DNA of 53,827 bases from DATBIS01 sp036556805 (GCA_036556805.1 DATBIS010000051.1:1-53827), one strand, 5' to 3'. Shown: positions 1 through 9,105, counted from the first letter of the stretch. A program made the numbers and translations. Notes: generated from the letters alone by a model not told the origin.

Positions 1-110
1 CGCGCTGAGAGCGACAAACGCTGAGGAACGACCGCGAAGTTGGTTGAACGCGAGCCGAGTGGGAGTCTGGAAGGAGGTCACCCGAAGCCGTCGAGAGGGG
101 GACACAATCC
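1..110. other. Left-edge region upstream of the first gene
   Basis: No complete gene is visible here. One frame has a TGA at 22-24 that could end a gene lying to the left, but too little remains to identify it. A purine-rich stretch around 92-102 may act as the ribosome binding site of the gene at 111. No copy of the nine-fold operator found elsewhere in the window occurs in these bases. Confidence 0.3.
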
Positions 111-1610
111 ATGACGCCAACGAGATCGACGTCTCGAAGCACCGCCCCGGGTCCGCTCGTCGTCCACGAGCGGAACCCGCGCTATTTTCGCGTGGCCGCA
201 GACCCGGACGGGCCGGCCGTCTACCTCACGGGTTCGCACATTTGGCACAACCTCCAGGACGGACTCGGACCGGGGCAGGGCTGCGGCGATGGCTCCGAGC
301 GGATGGACTTCGACGCGTACCTGGACTTCCTCGAGGAGCGCGGCCACACGTTCATCCGACTCTGGAGGTGGGAGCAGTTCCGCTCCTACAGTGCCGCGGC
401 CGACTACCACCTTTGCATGGTGCCGCAACCGTGGGCACGCACCGGTCCCGGTGCGGCGAGCGACGGCGACCCGAAGTACGACCTCGAGAGGTTCGACGAG
501 GCGTTCTTCGACCGGTTGCGTGAGCGTGTCGGCGCGGCCGGCGGCCGCGGGCTCTACGTCGCGGTGATGTTGTTCGAGGGATGGGGGCTGCACCTCAGCA
601 CTCCGCCGCTGCACGTCGAGGGGCATCCGTTCCACGCGTCGAACAACGTGAACGGGGTCGGGATCGAATCGATCCTCGACTACCAGGTGCTGCCGCTCGA
701 CGCGCGCGTCCGCGAGCTCCAGGAGGCGTACATCCGAAAGGTGGTCGACACCCTGCACGACCTGCCGAACGTGCTGTGGGAGGTCGCGAACGAGTCCTCG
801 GGCGGCGGGAAGGTCGACCTGGACTTCGCGAAGTACCTCGGGCAGGACGAGGTGCCCGACTGGGGCGACTCAACCGAATGGCAGTACTGGGTCATCGACA
901 CCGTGAAGCGGCATGAGTCCGACATGGGCTACCCGTCGCACCCGATGGGCATTACGATGCAGTTCCCCGTCCCGGACCAGACCAAGGTGAACGATCCGCT
1001 GTACGCGAGCCGTGCCGAGTGGGTCTCACCGGGGTTCGAGGAGCCGGGGTGGCACCCCGGCGATCCCGAGCGACCCTTCTCCGGATGGTTCGCGGATCCG
1101 CCGGCGGGCGACGGCCGGAAGGTAGTCATCGCCGACACCGACCACTTCGCGCCGGGCGGAGGCGACGCGCTTTGGGTCTGGCGGACGTTCCTCCGCGGCC
1201 ATCACCCGATCCTGATGGACTTCGGTCTCATCGGCGGCGTGAACCCGCCCGACCCGAAGGCCGGCGGCCCGCTCGCGTTCGAAGCCTTCGAGCCCGCGCG
1301 GTTCGCGATGGGCGACACGGCGCGGTACGCCGAGCGGATCGGACTCGTCGACATGCATCCGCGCGGCGAGCTCGGATCGACCGGCTATGTCCTCGCGAAC
1401 CCCGCGGTCGAGTACCTCGTTCTCCAGCAGGCGCCCGGCGAGTCGTTCACCCTGACGCTCGAGCCCGGCCGGTACGCGGTCGAGTGGTTCGACGTCGACA
1501 CGCGAAAGACCGTGCAAGGAGACGGCGTCACGGTCCGGGAGGTCGGCGACGTGAGCTTCACGCCTCCGTTCGAAGGCGACCCGAGCGTGCTGTACCTGAG
1601 GGCGATCTGA
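111..1610 (+). CDS. DUF4038/apiosidase-like putative glycoside hydrolase
   Basis: This 499-residue protein looks like a cytoplasmic TIM-barrel glycoside hydrolase of the DUF4038 (GH140-like) type with a C-terminal collagen-binding-like beta-sandwich. The sequence has the family opening YLTGSHIWHNLQDG near residue 38 and then a segment ending HTFIRLWRWEQF. A clan GH-A-like stretch NVLWEVANES near residues 219-228 should supply the acid/base glutamate. The last 65 residues (from about TLTLEPGRYAVEW) form the beta domain. I see no signal peptide, so the substrate is probably a small imported glycoside. The stop overlaps the ATG of the next gene (TGATG), so three genes are translationally coupled. 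DUF4038 members include apiosidases, but the family is broad and apiose specificity is only a possibility. The operon promoter probably lies left of the window. Confidence 0.8.
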   Translation: MTPTRSTSRSTAPGPLVVHERNPRYFRVAADPDGPAVYLTGSHIWHNLQDGLGPGQGCGDGSERMDFDAYLDFLEERGHTFIRLWRWEQFRSYSAAADYHLCMVPQPWARTGPGAASDGDPKYDLERFDEAFFDRLRERVGAAGGRGLYVAVMLFEGWGLHLSTPPLHVEGHPFHASNNVNGVGIESILDYQVLPLDARVRELQEAYIRKVVDTLHDLPNVLWEVANESSGGGKVDLDFAKYLGQDEVPDWGDSTEWQYWVIDTVKRHESDMGYPSHPMGITMQFPVPDQTKVNDPLYASRAEWVSPGFEEPGWHPGDPERPFSGWFADPPAGDGRKVVIADTDHFAPGGGDALWVWRTFLRGHHPILMDFGLIGGVNPPDPKAGGPLAFEAFEPARFAMGDTARYAERIGLVDMHPRGELGSTGYVLANPAVEYLVLQQAPGESFTLTLEPGRYAVEWFDVDTRKTVQGDGVTVREVGDVSFTPPFEGDPSVLYLRAI

Positions 1611-2059
1611 TGGACCAGCCGACCGCCGAAGAAGCGCTTCGCCGGCTCGAGCCGCTCGTCGGCGAGTGGACCTTCGAGGCGACCTGGCCGAACGGCGAGG
1701 CTTGGCCCGGAGGCGGCAAGGTCACCTTCGAGTGGCTGGACTCGGGCGCCCATCTGCTGCAGCGCGGCACCGCCGAGCTGCCCCAGGCGCCGGACAACGT
1801 CTCCGTGATCGGCTGCGACGGGGCAAACGGGACCTACTACCAGCTGTACTCGGACGAGCGCGGCGTCTGCCGCGTGTACGAGATGAGCTTCGGCGAGGGC
1901 GAATGGAAGCTCTGGCGCGAAGGGGAGCCGTTCGCCCAGCGCTTCTCGGGATCCTTCAGCGAGGACGGGAACACGATCACCGGAGGCTGGGAGATCGCGG
2001 AGGACGGCACGAACTTCACCACCGACTTCGATCTCGTCTTTCGCAGGGTCGGCACCTGA
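1610..2059 (+). CDS. Small DUF1579-like beta-barrel protein, function unknown
   Basis: This 149-residue protein has an N-terminal helix (EEALRRLEPLVGEWTFEATWP) followed by repeated beta strands. That layout resembles the lipocalin-like DUF1579 or nitrobindin-like families, where LVGEW-type motifs open a small barrel. No catalytic motif can be named. The ATG shares one base with the stop of the upstream hydrolase, and its own stop does the same with the next gene, so it is almost certainly co-translated with both. There is no signal peptide or membrane segment. Family assignment is by general pattern only. Confidence 0.65.
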   Translation: MDQPTAEEALRRLEPLVGEWTFEATWPNGEAWPGGGKVTFEWLDSGAHLLQRGTAELPQAPDNVSVIGCDGANGTYYQLYSDERGVCRVYEMSFGEGEWKLWREGEPFAQRFSGSFSEDGNTITGGWEIAEDGTNFTTDFDLVFRRVGT

Positions 2060-2508
2060 TGGACCTTCGCGAGGTCGCGGCGTCGATCATCGAGGCGAAC
2101 ACCTTCATGACCGTCGCGACGGCCGACGAGGACGGCAACCCGTGGGCGTCGCCGGTCTGGTACGCGCCGGCCGAACACCGCGAGTTCTACTGGGTCTCGA
2201 AACCCGGGGCGCGGCACTCGCGGAACCTCCTGATGCGACCGCGGGTCGCGATCGTGATCTTCGACTCGCACGAGGCCGGCGGATGGAAGTCGTTGTACGC
2301 GTCAGCGGTCGCGGAAGCGGTCGAAGACGTCGAGCGCGGCATCGAGATCTTCTCGGCGAGGTCGGTGGCGCAAGGGTTGCCGGCGTGGACCGGCGACGAC
2401 GTTCGGTCTCCCGCCAAGCATAGGCTCTACCGTGCGACGGCCGGCGAGGTGTTCGTCCTCGACCCTCACGACGAGCGGATTCCCGTCAGCCTGGAGCGGT
2501 CCTCGTGA
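2059..2508 (+). CDS. Pyridoxamine 5'-phosphate oxidase-like (PPOX) flavin/F420-binding protein
   Basis: This 149-residue protein has the split-barrel PPOX fold signature. A strand such as ANTFMTVATADEDGNPWASP comes first, then FYWVSKPGARHSRNLL, where arginine and serine residues normally contact a flavin or F420 phosphate. Members of this superfamily bind FMN, F420 or heme and carry out redox or binding roles; the particular reaction cannot be read from the sequence. It is the third gene of a coupled trio starting at 111 (TGATG overlap). Its last 23 bases overlap the 3' end of the convergent cyclase gene on the other strand. Confidence 0.8.
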   Translation: MDLREVAASIIEANTFMTVATADEDGNPWASPVWYAPAEHREFYWVSKPGARHSRNLLMRPRVAIVIFDSHEAGGWKSLYASAVAEAVEDVERGIEIFSARSVAQGLPAWTGDDVRSPAKHRLYRATAGEVFVLDPHDERIPVSLERSS

Positions 2509-3712
2509 CGCGATAGAGCGCGACCGGCTCGGAGAGCCCCTTCAGCTTCGTTGCTTCCATCGGTTCGAACCCGAAGGCGGCGTCGCGCGCGGTCTCGGCA
2601 ACCGCCCGGCTCGCGAGCACCTCGCCCGGACGCGCAACGTCCGCGATCCGCGAGGCGAGGTTCACGGTCTCGCCGAAGACGTCGAGGTCGCGTTCGATCA
2701 CGGGGCCGGCGTGGACTCCTGCGTGCGACGACAGCGCGCCCTCGCCGCTCATCTGCTCGACGAGGTCGAGCGCCGCCTCGACGCCGACGGTCGCGTCGTT
2801 CAGGCGCAGCATCGCGCCGTCGCCGAGGAGCTTCACGAGGCGCCCGCCGTGACGCGTCGCCGTGGCGTCGGCGAGCCGCTGGAGGGAGGTCGCGGCGACG
2901 ACCGCCGATTCGTCGCCCTGCTCTCGCGTGAAGCGCGTGAAGCTCGAGAGGTCCACGAAGACGATCGCCGGCGGCGTCGGCGGCGCCGGGAGCGGCGCCA
3001 TCCCCTTCGTGGCGAGGAACCGCTCGAACCCCTCGACGATCCCGTTCACGCTCCGGTGCTCCAGGTAGCGGGCGCTCAGCCACAGGAACATCTCGGGCGC
3101 GAGGTTGGTGGCCTTCGTGAACGAGACCCGGATGTCGTCGGGAAACTCCTCCAGCTCACCGCGGAACAGGCGTTCGCGCGCCGGCGCCGCGAGCTGCTCT
3201 GCCTGGAGCTCGACCCAACCGAGGAAGGCGGAACGCGTCCCGAGCGCCATCAGCCTCGCCGCCCGCAGCAACGCGTCCTCGTCCGGCGCCATCGACCAGG
3301 TATCGAGGAAGCGCTCGAACAGCTCCTCTTCGTCCCGATGCAGCGGCGCGTCGGCATCGGGCTTCGGGAGGCCGAGCACCTCGTAGATGGCCGGTAGCAG
3401 TTCGGCCCTCGGACCGGCGCTCGCCTGGAACTCCGCGAACGTCCTCGGGGATCGCGGCGCGGGTTCGTAGGGAAGGTACTCGTCCAGGTGCTGGAAGCGA
3501 AGGAAGCCTTCGTTCGCGGCCCGTTCGATGGAGTCGGCCGGGACACCGCTCTCGAGCAGCGCGGACGCCATCTTCACGGCGAGCACCGCGCCGTGCGTGA
3601 ACCGTCCGCCGTCGTCCGGGGTGAGGAGCTCGATCTCCGCCATCCAGTGGACGCGCTCCTCGGGACACGCGGCCTCCGCGGCGATCTCTGCTGCCGAGTA
3701 CGTCCTGCCCAC
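2486..3712 (-). CDS. Class III adenylate/guanylate cyclase with N-terminal MerR-like domain
   Basis: This 408-residue protein has a C-terminal class III nucleotide cyclase domain. The first metal aspartate is in FVDLSSFTRF and the second in LLGDGAML. The segment DVFGETVNLASR carries the base-selecting aspartate and the transition-state asparagine and arginine. The first about 70 residues (TYSAAEIAAEAACPEERVHWM) resemble a MerR-type helix-turn-helix, as in several actinobacterial cyclases. The GTG at 3712 was chosen because the MerR-like domain begins there; an upstream extension would run into the neighbouring reductase gene. It lies 32 bases behind the aldo/keto reductase and probably ends the operon starting at 7190. 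The product is presumably cAMP; the effector is unknown. Confidence 0.82.
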   Translation of the reverse strand: MGRTYSAAEIAAEAACPEERVHWMAEIELLTPDDGGRFTHGAVLAVKMASALLESGVPADSIERAANEGFLRFQHLDEYLPYEPAPRSPRTFAEFQASAGPRAELLPAIYEVLGLPKPDADAPLHRDEEELFERFLDTWSMAPDEDALLRAARLMALGTRSAFLGWVELQAEQLAAPARERLFRGELEEFPDDIRVSFTKATNLAPEMFLWLSARYLEHRSVNGIVEGFERFLATKGMAPLPAPPTPPAIVFVDLSSFTRFTREQGDESAVVAATSLQRLADATATRHGGRLVKLLGDGAMLRLNDATVGVEAALDLVEQMSGEGALSSHAGVHAGPVIERDLDVFGETVNLASRIADVARPGEVLASRAVAETARDAAFGFEPMEATKLKGLSEPVALYRVTRTAPG

Positions 3713-3744
3713 GCCCGGATCGTACCGATGGGCTCGCCCGGCGA

Positions 3745-4677
3745 TTACCGCTCGGTTGCCGAGGCGTCCAGGAAGGCAAGCTCGGTCTCGTCGAGGGCGA
3801 GCTCGTCGGAGCGGATCCAGCCATCGACCTGCTCCGGCGTGCGAGCGCCGCAGATGGCGCCGGTGACGCCCGGCTGCGCGAGGACCCAGGCGACCGCGGC
3901 CGCGGCGATGGGAACCCCGCGGGACGAGGCGACCTGCTCGAGGGCCCCAACGGCCGACGCGACCCGGTCGGCCTCGGTGACCCGGGCGCCCTTGGGAAGG
4001 TTGGGAGCCCGTTCGGGATCGTAGGGGCGGGACAACAGGCCCGTGGCCAGTGGCGAGTACGCGAGGACGCCGGTGCCGTTCGCGACGAACGTGGGGAGCG
4101 CTTCGAGCTCCGACGGCCGAAGGAGGTTCAGCTCCTGCTGGGCGGCGTCCACGTGCAGGATGGGTTCGCAGCGCGCGAGGAGCTCGGCGTTCGTGTTGGA
4201 CAAGCCGGCCCACCGCACCTTCCCCTCGCGCACGAGGTCGGCCATCGCGCCCCACGAGTCCTCGATCGGCGTCTTCGGATCGGGATGGTGGAACTGATAC
4301 AGGTCGATGCGCTCGACGCCGAGCCGGCGCAAGCTGTCCTCGCACTCGCGGCGGATCGTGGCCGGCTTGAGCTCGGTTCGGAGGCCGAGCGGCGGATCCC
4401 AGGGGTGGGCGCACTTCGTGAACACGAGGACCTCCTCACCCACCAACCAGGGCTCGAGTGCGCGCGCGACGACCTCCTCCGAGTGCCCCAGGCCGTAGGA
4501 GGCCGCGGTGTCGGCCCAGGTCACGCCACGTTCCACGGCGTGACGGATCGCCGCGATCACCGCATCGTCGTCGCTGGTGGGCCCGCCTCCCCAGTCGCCG
4601 GTGCCGCCCGCCTGCCAGCCTCCGATCCCGAGCCGGCTGATCTCCGGACCGGAGATCCCCAACGTCGTCACGCTCAT
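3745..4677 (-). CDS. Aldo/keto reductase
   Basis: This 310-residue NAD(P)H-dependent oxidoreductase has the (beta/alpha)8 aldo/keto reductase fold and a complete catalytic tetrad: Asp in WADTAASYG, Tyr in the same motif, Lys in LVFTKCAHP and His in QFHHPDP. The C-terminal segment GAICGARTPEQVDGW fits the cofactor-binding end of the AKR barrel. Its ATG overlaps the TGA of the PHP-domain gene (ATGA), so the two are translationally coupled. Context suggests reduction or oxidation of a sugar or sugar-derived carbonyl. It is one of three AKRs in the island. Confidence 0.9.
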   Translation of the reverse strand: MSVTTLGISGPEISRLGIGGWQAGGTGDWGGGPTSDDDAVIAAIRHAVERGVTWADTAASYGLGHSEEVVARALEPWLVGEEVLVFTKCAHPWDPPLGLRTELKPATIRRECEDSLRRLGVERIDLYQFHHPDPKTPIEDSWGAMADLVREGKVRWAGLSNTNAELLARCEPILHVDAAQQELNLLRPSELEALPTFVANGTGVLAYSPLATGLLSRPYDPERAPNLPKGARVTEADRVASAVGALEQVASSRGVPIAAAAVAWVLAQPGVTGAICGARTPEQVDGWIRSDELALDETELAFLDASATER

Positions 4678-7190
4678 CGCGCCGGGCTCGGTGCTCGCTC
4701 CTGCTCGTTCGCGAAGCGCTGCTCGAGCAGCTCCCGCGCCTGGAGGAACGGGCGCTCGAGGTACGCGACGTGGTCATCCTCGCCGTGGTGGTGCGTCGCG
4801 TAGCCGGGCGGATACCGCACGGCTCGATGGCGCATGTACGCGAGGCTCCCCTCGATCAGCGTGAGCATGTAGCGCGCGTGCACGGGGTCGAACCTCCGCC
4901 ACTCATCGCCGGTCGCGACGTACACGGGCGAGGTGTGCGCGAACATCCCTCGGCCCCACACGTCGCGGTGCGGGGTGCCGCCGAAGTAGCCCTCGCCGCC
5001 GCACCGCGCCGCGATCCAGCCGTCGCCGTCGAAACGTGCCTCGAAGGTGAGCTCGAGCCGGCGCGCGTCCCTCTCCGAGGTGGCGGCGACGACCTCGCCG
5101 TTCTGCACGATCTCGAGCGCCGACAGCGGGAAGATGCTCTCGGCCTTCGCCGAGACCGTGACCGTGCCGGCACCGCCGATCCGCACCGTGTCGCCGATCC
5201 CGTGGCCGTCGACCTCGAGCCAGAGGAGCGGCCCACCGCTCAGGAACGTGCGTCCCGCGGTGACGGCCGCGCGCCACGCGTCGAACGAGAACTCCTCGTC
5301 CCCGAGGTTCGCGAAGCTCCGGTACAGGCCGACGGGGACGTCCGACGACATCTTGTCGGTGCCGCCCACGAGCGGGAGCCGGTAGCCGCAGTTCAGATAG
5401 CGGTAGTACTCCTGGTGGAACCGCGGCATCTGCACGATCATCTCGACCGCGTCGGCGCGCCCCGTCGCGATGAGCGTGGCCGGTTCGCCGTTCGGCTGCG
5501 GGAAGTGCGGGATCACGATCGTCCCGCCCTGCGCGTGGCACTGGTCGGCCCAGTCGCTCTCGGTGGCCTCGAGCGCGCCGCCGAGCTCGGCCTCGATCAT
5601 GCCGTCGGTGCACCACGGCATCACGGGGCGCTTCAGGCCCCACAGCACGAGGTGTCCGAGGACGTGCTGACGGTTCTCCTGGCTCGCGAACGTCACGTAC
5701 CGGCCGTCCTCCGTGGAGAGCGGCCGTCCCGTGAAGTCCTCCGTGTTCGTGAAGAGGCTCCCCCACTGGCTCTGGAGCAGGTTCACGACGTTCAGGTCCT
5801 CCCCCTGCTGCTCGGTGAGCGCTCCCTGCGTGGAGAGGAAGTGCACGTGCGAGTCGCCCGAGTACCAGCCCCGTTCGTTGAACGACGACCAACGCTTCAG
5901 GCGGAGCTCGAGCTCCCGCTGGCCCCGCTCGATGCGCACCGTCTCGCGAAGAGGCTCGTATTCGAACCCGCGCGCGACGTCGACGAGCACGTCGCCGGTC
6001 GGGAGCCAGCCCTGGCACGTGCCGTCGATGTACGCGTACGTGAGCCTGCCGAGGCGGAGATCGCCTCCCACGTCGACGTGCCACGTCCCGAGGTCGGAGT
6101 TCACGTGGTCGTGGTGCCCGTGCGGCTGGTACGGCACGCCTTCGGGCGAACGGAAATGCACGCGGCACGGCACGGGTCGTCCGGTGTCGTCGTCGAGCAC
6201 GCGCACGTGCACCCAGCTGCGGCCGGACTCGAGAACCTCGACGCGCACCCCGTCTCGCTCGGCGGAACCTCTCGCGACCACGTCCCTCCATCGGAGCTGA
6301 GCGAGGTCGCCGTCGGGGCCGGAGACCGTGAGGGTCGCGGACGGCACCGCCGACACCTTCGCGTACGCGTGCGGCGTCTCGGGGTCCGGCGGTTGGCCCC
6401 AGCCCCTGAACGGGTCCTCGAGGAACGCGGCGACGTCGGACGGCGGGAGCGGGAACACGTAGCCGGCCGTGCCGCGGTCGACGTCGACGGTGAGCGCGTC
6501 CGCGGGCGAGGGGTGCTCGTCGGACGTCATCGTGACGCGAATGGGCGTGGCCGCGTCGAGCACGAAGGGGTCCTCGTCCGCGTGGGAGAGCGTGATCGCG
6601 GCGACGACGATCCTCGGCCCCTTCGACGCGAACGTGATCGACCGGAGCTCGCGCGCGGGATCGGGGTTCCGCCACACCCAGAGGAACAGCTCGCCGGTCC
6701 CCCCGCGCCAGGGCTGCTCCGTCTGGCGGACCCCGGCCTCCTCCCAGCTGCCGTGGCGCCGGTCGAACAGCGTGCTCGTACCCGCAACCATCGCGAGGAA
6801 CGGTGCCGCCCATTCCCAGGTCCCGGGCGCGACGCCGACCTCGAAGCGCTCGCGGATCGGCACGCTGACGGGGTCGCCGCCGTCGAGGTCGAACGTGTAC
6901 TGGCCCACGACGTCGCCGGGCGCCGGCTGCGTCTCGGCCTCGGCGCCGAACGGACGACGGTGGGCAACGATCACCCGGGCCGCGCTCCGCCCGACGGGAA
7001 CCGTGACGTCCTTGCCGGGCTCGAGGAGCACGAACGCGGGGCCGTCGGCGGTGTCGCCGCCGATCCGGAACGGAAGCCCGTGGTAGTCGCGGGTGCCGTG
7101 GGCGACCGCGTTGCCGTCGATCACGTCGTCGCCCGCGTTGCACCACGGGGTGAGGTCGAGCGGCTCGTACTCGGTGACGTCGTCGGTCAT
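4674..7190 (-). CDS. CehA/McbA-like PHP-domain metallohydrolase, large multidomain
   Basis: This 838-residue protein has an N-terminal half rich in beta structure (residues about 1-430) and then a PHP-type metal-dependent hydrolase domain starting at RGWYSGDSHVHF, whose D-x-H-x-H motif is typical of the CehA/McbA branch. Later histidines in RQHVLGHLVLWG, IVIPHFPQPNGEP and the acidic GGTDKMSSDVP segment would complete the metal site. CehA/McbA relatives include carbaryl hydrolase, but most are uncharacterised. A LacI-type operator lies 34 bases upstream at 7224-7237. The gene heads an operon with the aldo/keto reductase and probably the cyclase. There is no signal peptide. The natural substrate is unknown; an ester, lactone or phosphoester of a carbohydrate would fit the context. 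Confidence 0.75.
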   Translation of the reverse strand: MTDDVTEYEPLDLTPWCNAGDDVIDGNAVAHGTRDYHGLPFRIGGDTADGPAFVLLEPGKDVTVPVGRSAARVIVAHRRPFGAEAETQPAPGDVVGQYTFDLDGGDPVSVPIRERFEVGVAPGTWEWAAPFLAMVAGTSTLFDRRHGSWEEAGVRQTEQPWRGGTGELFLWVWRNPDPARELRSITFASKGPRIVVAAITLSHADEDPFVLDAATPIRVTMTSDEHPSPADALTVDVDRGTAGYVFPLPPSDVAAFLEDPFRGWGQPPDPETPHAYAKVSAVPSATLTVSGPDGDLAQLRWRDVVARGSAERDGVRVEVLESGRSWVHVRVLDDDTGRPVPCRVHFRSPEGVPYQPHGHHDHVNSDLGTWHVDVGGDLRLGRLTYAYIDGTCQGWLPTGDVLVDVARGFEYEPLRETVRIERGQRELELRLKRWSSFNERGWYSGDSHVHFLSTQGALTEQQGEDLNVVNLLQSQWGSLFTNTEDFTGRPLSTEDGRYVTFASQENRQHVLGHLVLWGLKRPVMPWCTDGMIEAELGGALEATESDWADQCHAQGGTIVIPHFPQPNGEPATLIATGRADAVEMIVQMPRFHQEYYRYLNCGYRLPLVGGTDKMSSDVPVGLYRSFANLGDEEFSFDAWRAAVTAGRTFLSGGPLLWLEVDGHGIGDTVRIGGAGTVTVSAKAESIFPLSALEIVQNGEVVAATSERDARRLELTFEARFDGDGWIAARCGGEGYFGGTPHRDVWGRGMFAHTSPVYVATGDEWRRFDPVHARYMLTLIEGSLAYMRHRAVRYPPGYATHHHGEDDHVAYLERPFLQARELLEQRFANEQERAPSPAR

Positions 7191-7223
7191 GACCGGCCTG
7201 GGATCGGGACGCGGCTCATGCTA

Positions 7224-7237
7224 TGAGAACGTTGTCA
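7224..7237. promoter_or_regulatory. LacI-type operator, site 1
   Basis: TGAGAACGTTGTCA is a near-palindrome with a central CpG. It sits 34 bases upstream of the PHP-domain gene start and matches the consensus shared by eight other sites in the window. The cognate regulator is most likely the LacI-family protein at 34866-35888. Confidence 0.75.
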
Positions 7238-7252
7238 GACCGGCAAGGCCGC

Positions 7253-8107
7253 CTAGTCGGTCTTCGAGAACCGGACGATCGCGACGCCGAGGAGCACGAG
7301 GCCGGCGACCGCGACCAGCACGAGCGCGAGGCCGACCGGCAACGGCCAGCCGTTCCAGGTGATGCTCGTGTTCAGCTTGGCGGCGACCGCCGGCGGCAGC
7401 GACGCATGCGCGAACACGGCGTGCCGCATGGGACCCACGGCATAGGCGAGCGGATCGAACCTCGTGAGCACCGCGAGCCAGGTCGGGAGCCCGGTGAGGG
7501 GGAAGACGGCTCCCGCGAGGAAGAACATCGGCAGCACGAACAGCTGCATCACGACCTGGAACGACTCGACCGACCGGATGCGGCTCGCGAGCATCAACCC
7601 GAAGGACGTCAGCATGAACGCGGCGAGCGCCATCTCGCCGAGCAGCGTGAGCAGCAGCAAGGGCGAGTAGGGAACGTGCACCGTGCCCGCGAGCGCGAGG
7701 ATGATCACGCCCTGCATCGTGGCGACCGTGGCGCCCCCGGCGGCCTTGCCCACCATGATCGCCCAGCGGCGGGAGGGGGCCACGAGCATCTCGCGCAGGA
7801 AGCCGAACTCGCGGTCCCACACGATCGAGACCGCCGAGAAGATCGCGGTGAACAAAATCGTCATCGAGATCACGCCGGGGAACATGAAGGTTCGGAAGTC
7901 GTACCCCGAGCCTCCGGGCAGCAGGTGGGAGAGCCCGGTGCCCAACACGAAGAGGAACAGCACCGGCTGCGCGAGCGAGGTGAGGATCCGGGGCTTGTTG
8001 CGGCGGAACCTGATCAGCTCGCGCTTCCACACCACCTTCACCGCGCGCCAGTCGTCGGCGAGCGTGCCCGTCGCCACGCGCACCGGCGCAACGTGCACGG
8101 CGCTCAT
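7253..8107 (-). CDS. ABC-2 type (DrrB-like) exporter permease
   Basis: This 284-residue integral membrane protein belongs to the ABC-2 permease family. It has a cytoplasmic N-terminus (VVWKRELIRFRRNK) and about six hydrophobic segments, among them PVLFLFVLGTGLSHLL, FPGVISMTILFTAIFSAV, VIILALAGTVHV and a last helix ending just before SKTD. The segment VWDREFGFLREMLVAPSRR is characteristic of the DrrB/NodJ group. It pairs with the ATPase encoded just upstream; their genes overlap by four bases. Such transporters export drugs, lipids or polysaccharides. The partner MarR gene suggests induction by a small toxic compound. Confidence 0.9.
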   Translation of the reverse strand: MSAVHVAPVRVATGTLADDWRAVKVVWKRELIRFRRNKPRILTSLAQPVLFLFVLGTGLSHLLPGGSGYDFRTFMFPGVISMTILFTAIFSAVSIVWDREFGFLREMLVAPSRRWAIMVGKAAGGATVATMQGVIILALAGTVHVPYSPLLLLTLLGEMALAAFMLTSFGLMLASRIRSVESFQVVMQLFVLPMFFLAGAVFPLTGLPTWLAVLTRFDPLAYAVGPMRHAVFAHASLPPAVAAKLNTSITWNGWPLPVGLALVLVAVAGLVLLGVAIVRFSKTD

Positions 8108-9105
8108 CGGCGGGCCCCCATCCTCCGGCGCACGAACGGGTGGCTCGCGAGGCGCTCGCTGCTCGAGGCCTCGGAGTCGCGGATCGTCCGGCCGGTGTAG
8201 TGCATGAAGACGTCGTCGAGCGTGGGGTGTGCGAGCGAGACCGAAAGGATCGGAACCGTGAGCGCGGCGAAGAGCCTCGGGACGAACGCGTCGCCGTCCC
8301 GGACGTAGAAGCGCACGGCGCCTTCCGCGATCGTGGGTTCGAGGTCCAGCCGGTCGCGAAGCTGGCTCATCGCATCGTCGTCGTCGGCCGTGCGCAGCTC
8401 GATCCGGTCCCGGCCGACCTTCGCCTTCAGCGCGTCCGGCGAGTCCATCGCCACGATCTTCCCGTGGTCGATGATCGCGATCCGGTCGCAGTGCTCGGCC
8501 TCCTCCATGTAGTGGGTCGTGAGGAAGATCGTGATCGCCTCGCGGCGCCGGAGCTCCTCGATGTACTCCCAGATGTGCGCGCGCGTTTGCGGATCGAGTC
8601 CCACCGTCGGCTCGTCCAGGAACAGCACGCGTGGCGAATGCAGCAACCCGCGCGCGATCTCGAGCCGTCGCCGCATGCCGCCCGAGAACGTGGCGACCAC
8701 GCTCGCGCGCCGCTCCCAGAGCTCGACCATCTCGAGGACGTCGCGCAGGCGTTGCTCCGCGGTCTCGCGCGGCACGCCGTAGAGCTCCGCGTGGAAGCGA
8801 AGGTTCTCCTCGGCCGTGAGGTACTCGTCGAGGGTGGGGTCCTGGAACACCAGTCCGATGTGCCGACGCACGTCGGCGGCCTGCCGGACGACGTCGAAGC
8901 CGGCGACGGTCGCGTGTCCGAGCGTCGGAGTGAGGAGCGTGCACAGGATGTTGATCGTCGTCGACTTGCCGGCCCCGTTCGGCCCGAGGAACCCGAAGGA
9001 CTCGCCCACGGCGACCTCGAACGAGACGTCGTCGACGGCCACGAGGTCGTCGAACGACTTCCCGAGATGCTCGACGGTGACGGCGGCGCCGTTCAGGTCG
9101 TTCAT
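8104..9105 (-). CDS. ABC exporter ATP-binding protein (DrrA-like)
   Basis: This 333-residue ATPase energises the adjacent ABC-2 permease. It shows Walker A GPNGAGKST, the Q-loop region GLVFQDPTLDEYLT, signature FSGGMRRRLE, Walker B VLFLDEPTVGLDP and the switch histidine in FLTTHYMEEAE. About 90 C-terminal residues after the nucleotide-binding domain match the DrrA-type extension. The chosen ATG overlaps the stop of the MarR gene by four bases, giving the order marR, ATPase, permease in a single coupled transcript. Confidence 0.92.
   Translation of the reverse strand: MNDLNGAAVTVEHLGKSFDDLVAVDDVSFEVAVGESFGFLGPNGAGKSTTINILCTLLTPTLGHATVAGFDVVRQAADVRRHIGLVFQDPTLDEYLTAEENLRFHAELYGVPRETAEQRLRDVLEMVELWERRASVVATFSGGMRRRLEIARGLLHSPRVLFLDEPTVGLDPQTRAHIWEYIEELRRREAITIFLTTHYMEEAEHCDRIAIIDHGKIVAMDSPDALKAKVGRDRIELRTADDDDAMSQLRDRLDLEPTIAEGAVRFYVRDGDAFVPRLFAALTVPILSVSLAHPTLDDVFMHYTGRTIRDSEASSSERLASHPFVRRRMGARR

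Noticed and set aside
4770..7226. An 818-residue open frame antisense to the PHP-domain gene
   Set aside because: It is arginine- and histidine-rich with no recognisable domain, and mirrors a gene with clear motifs. Long antisense frames are expected in DNA with such high third-position G+C.
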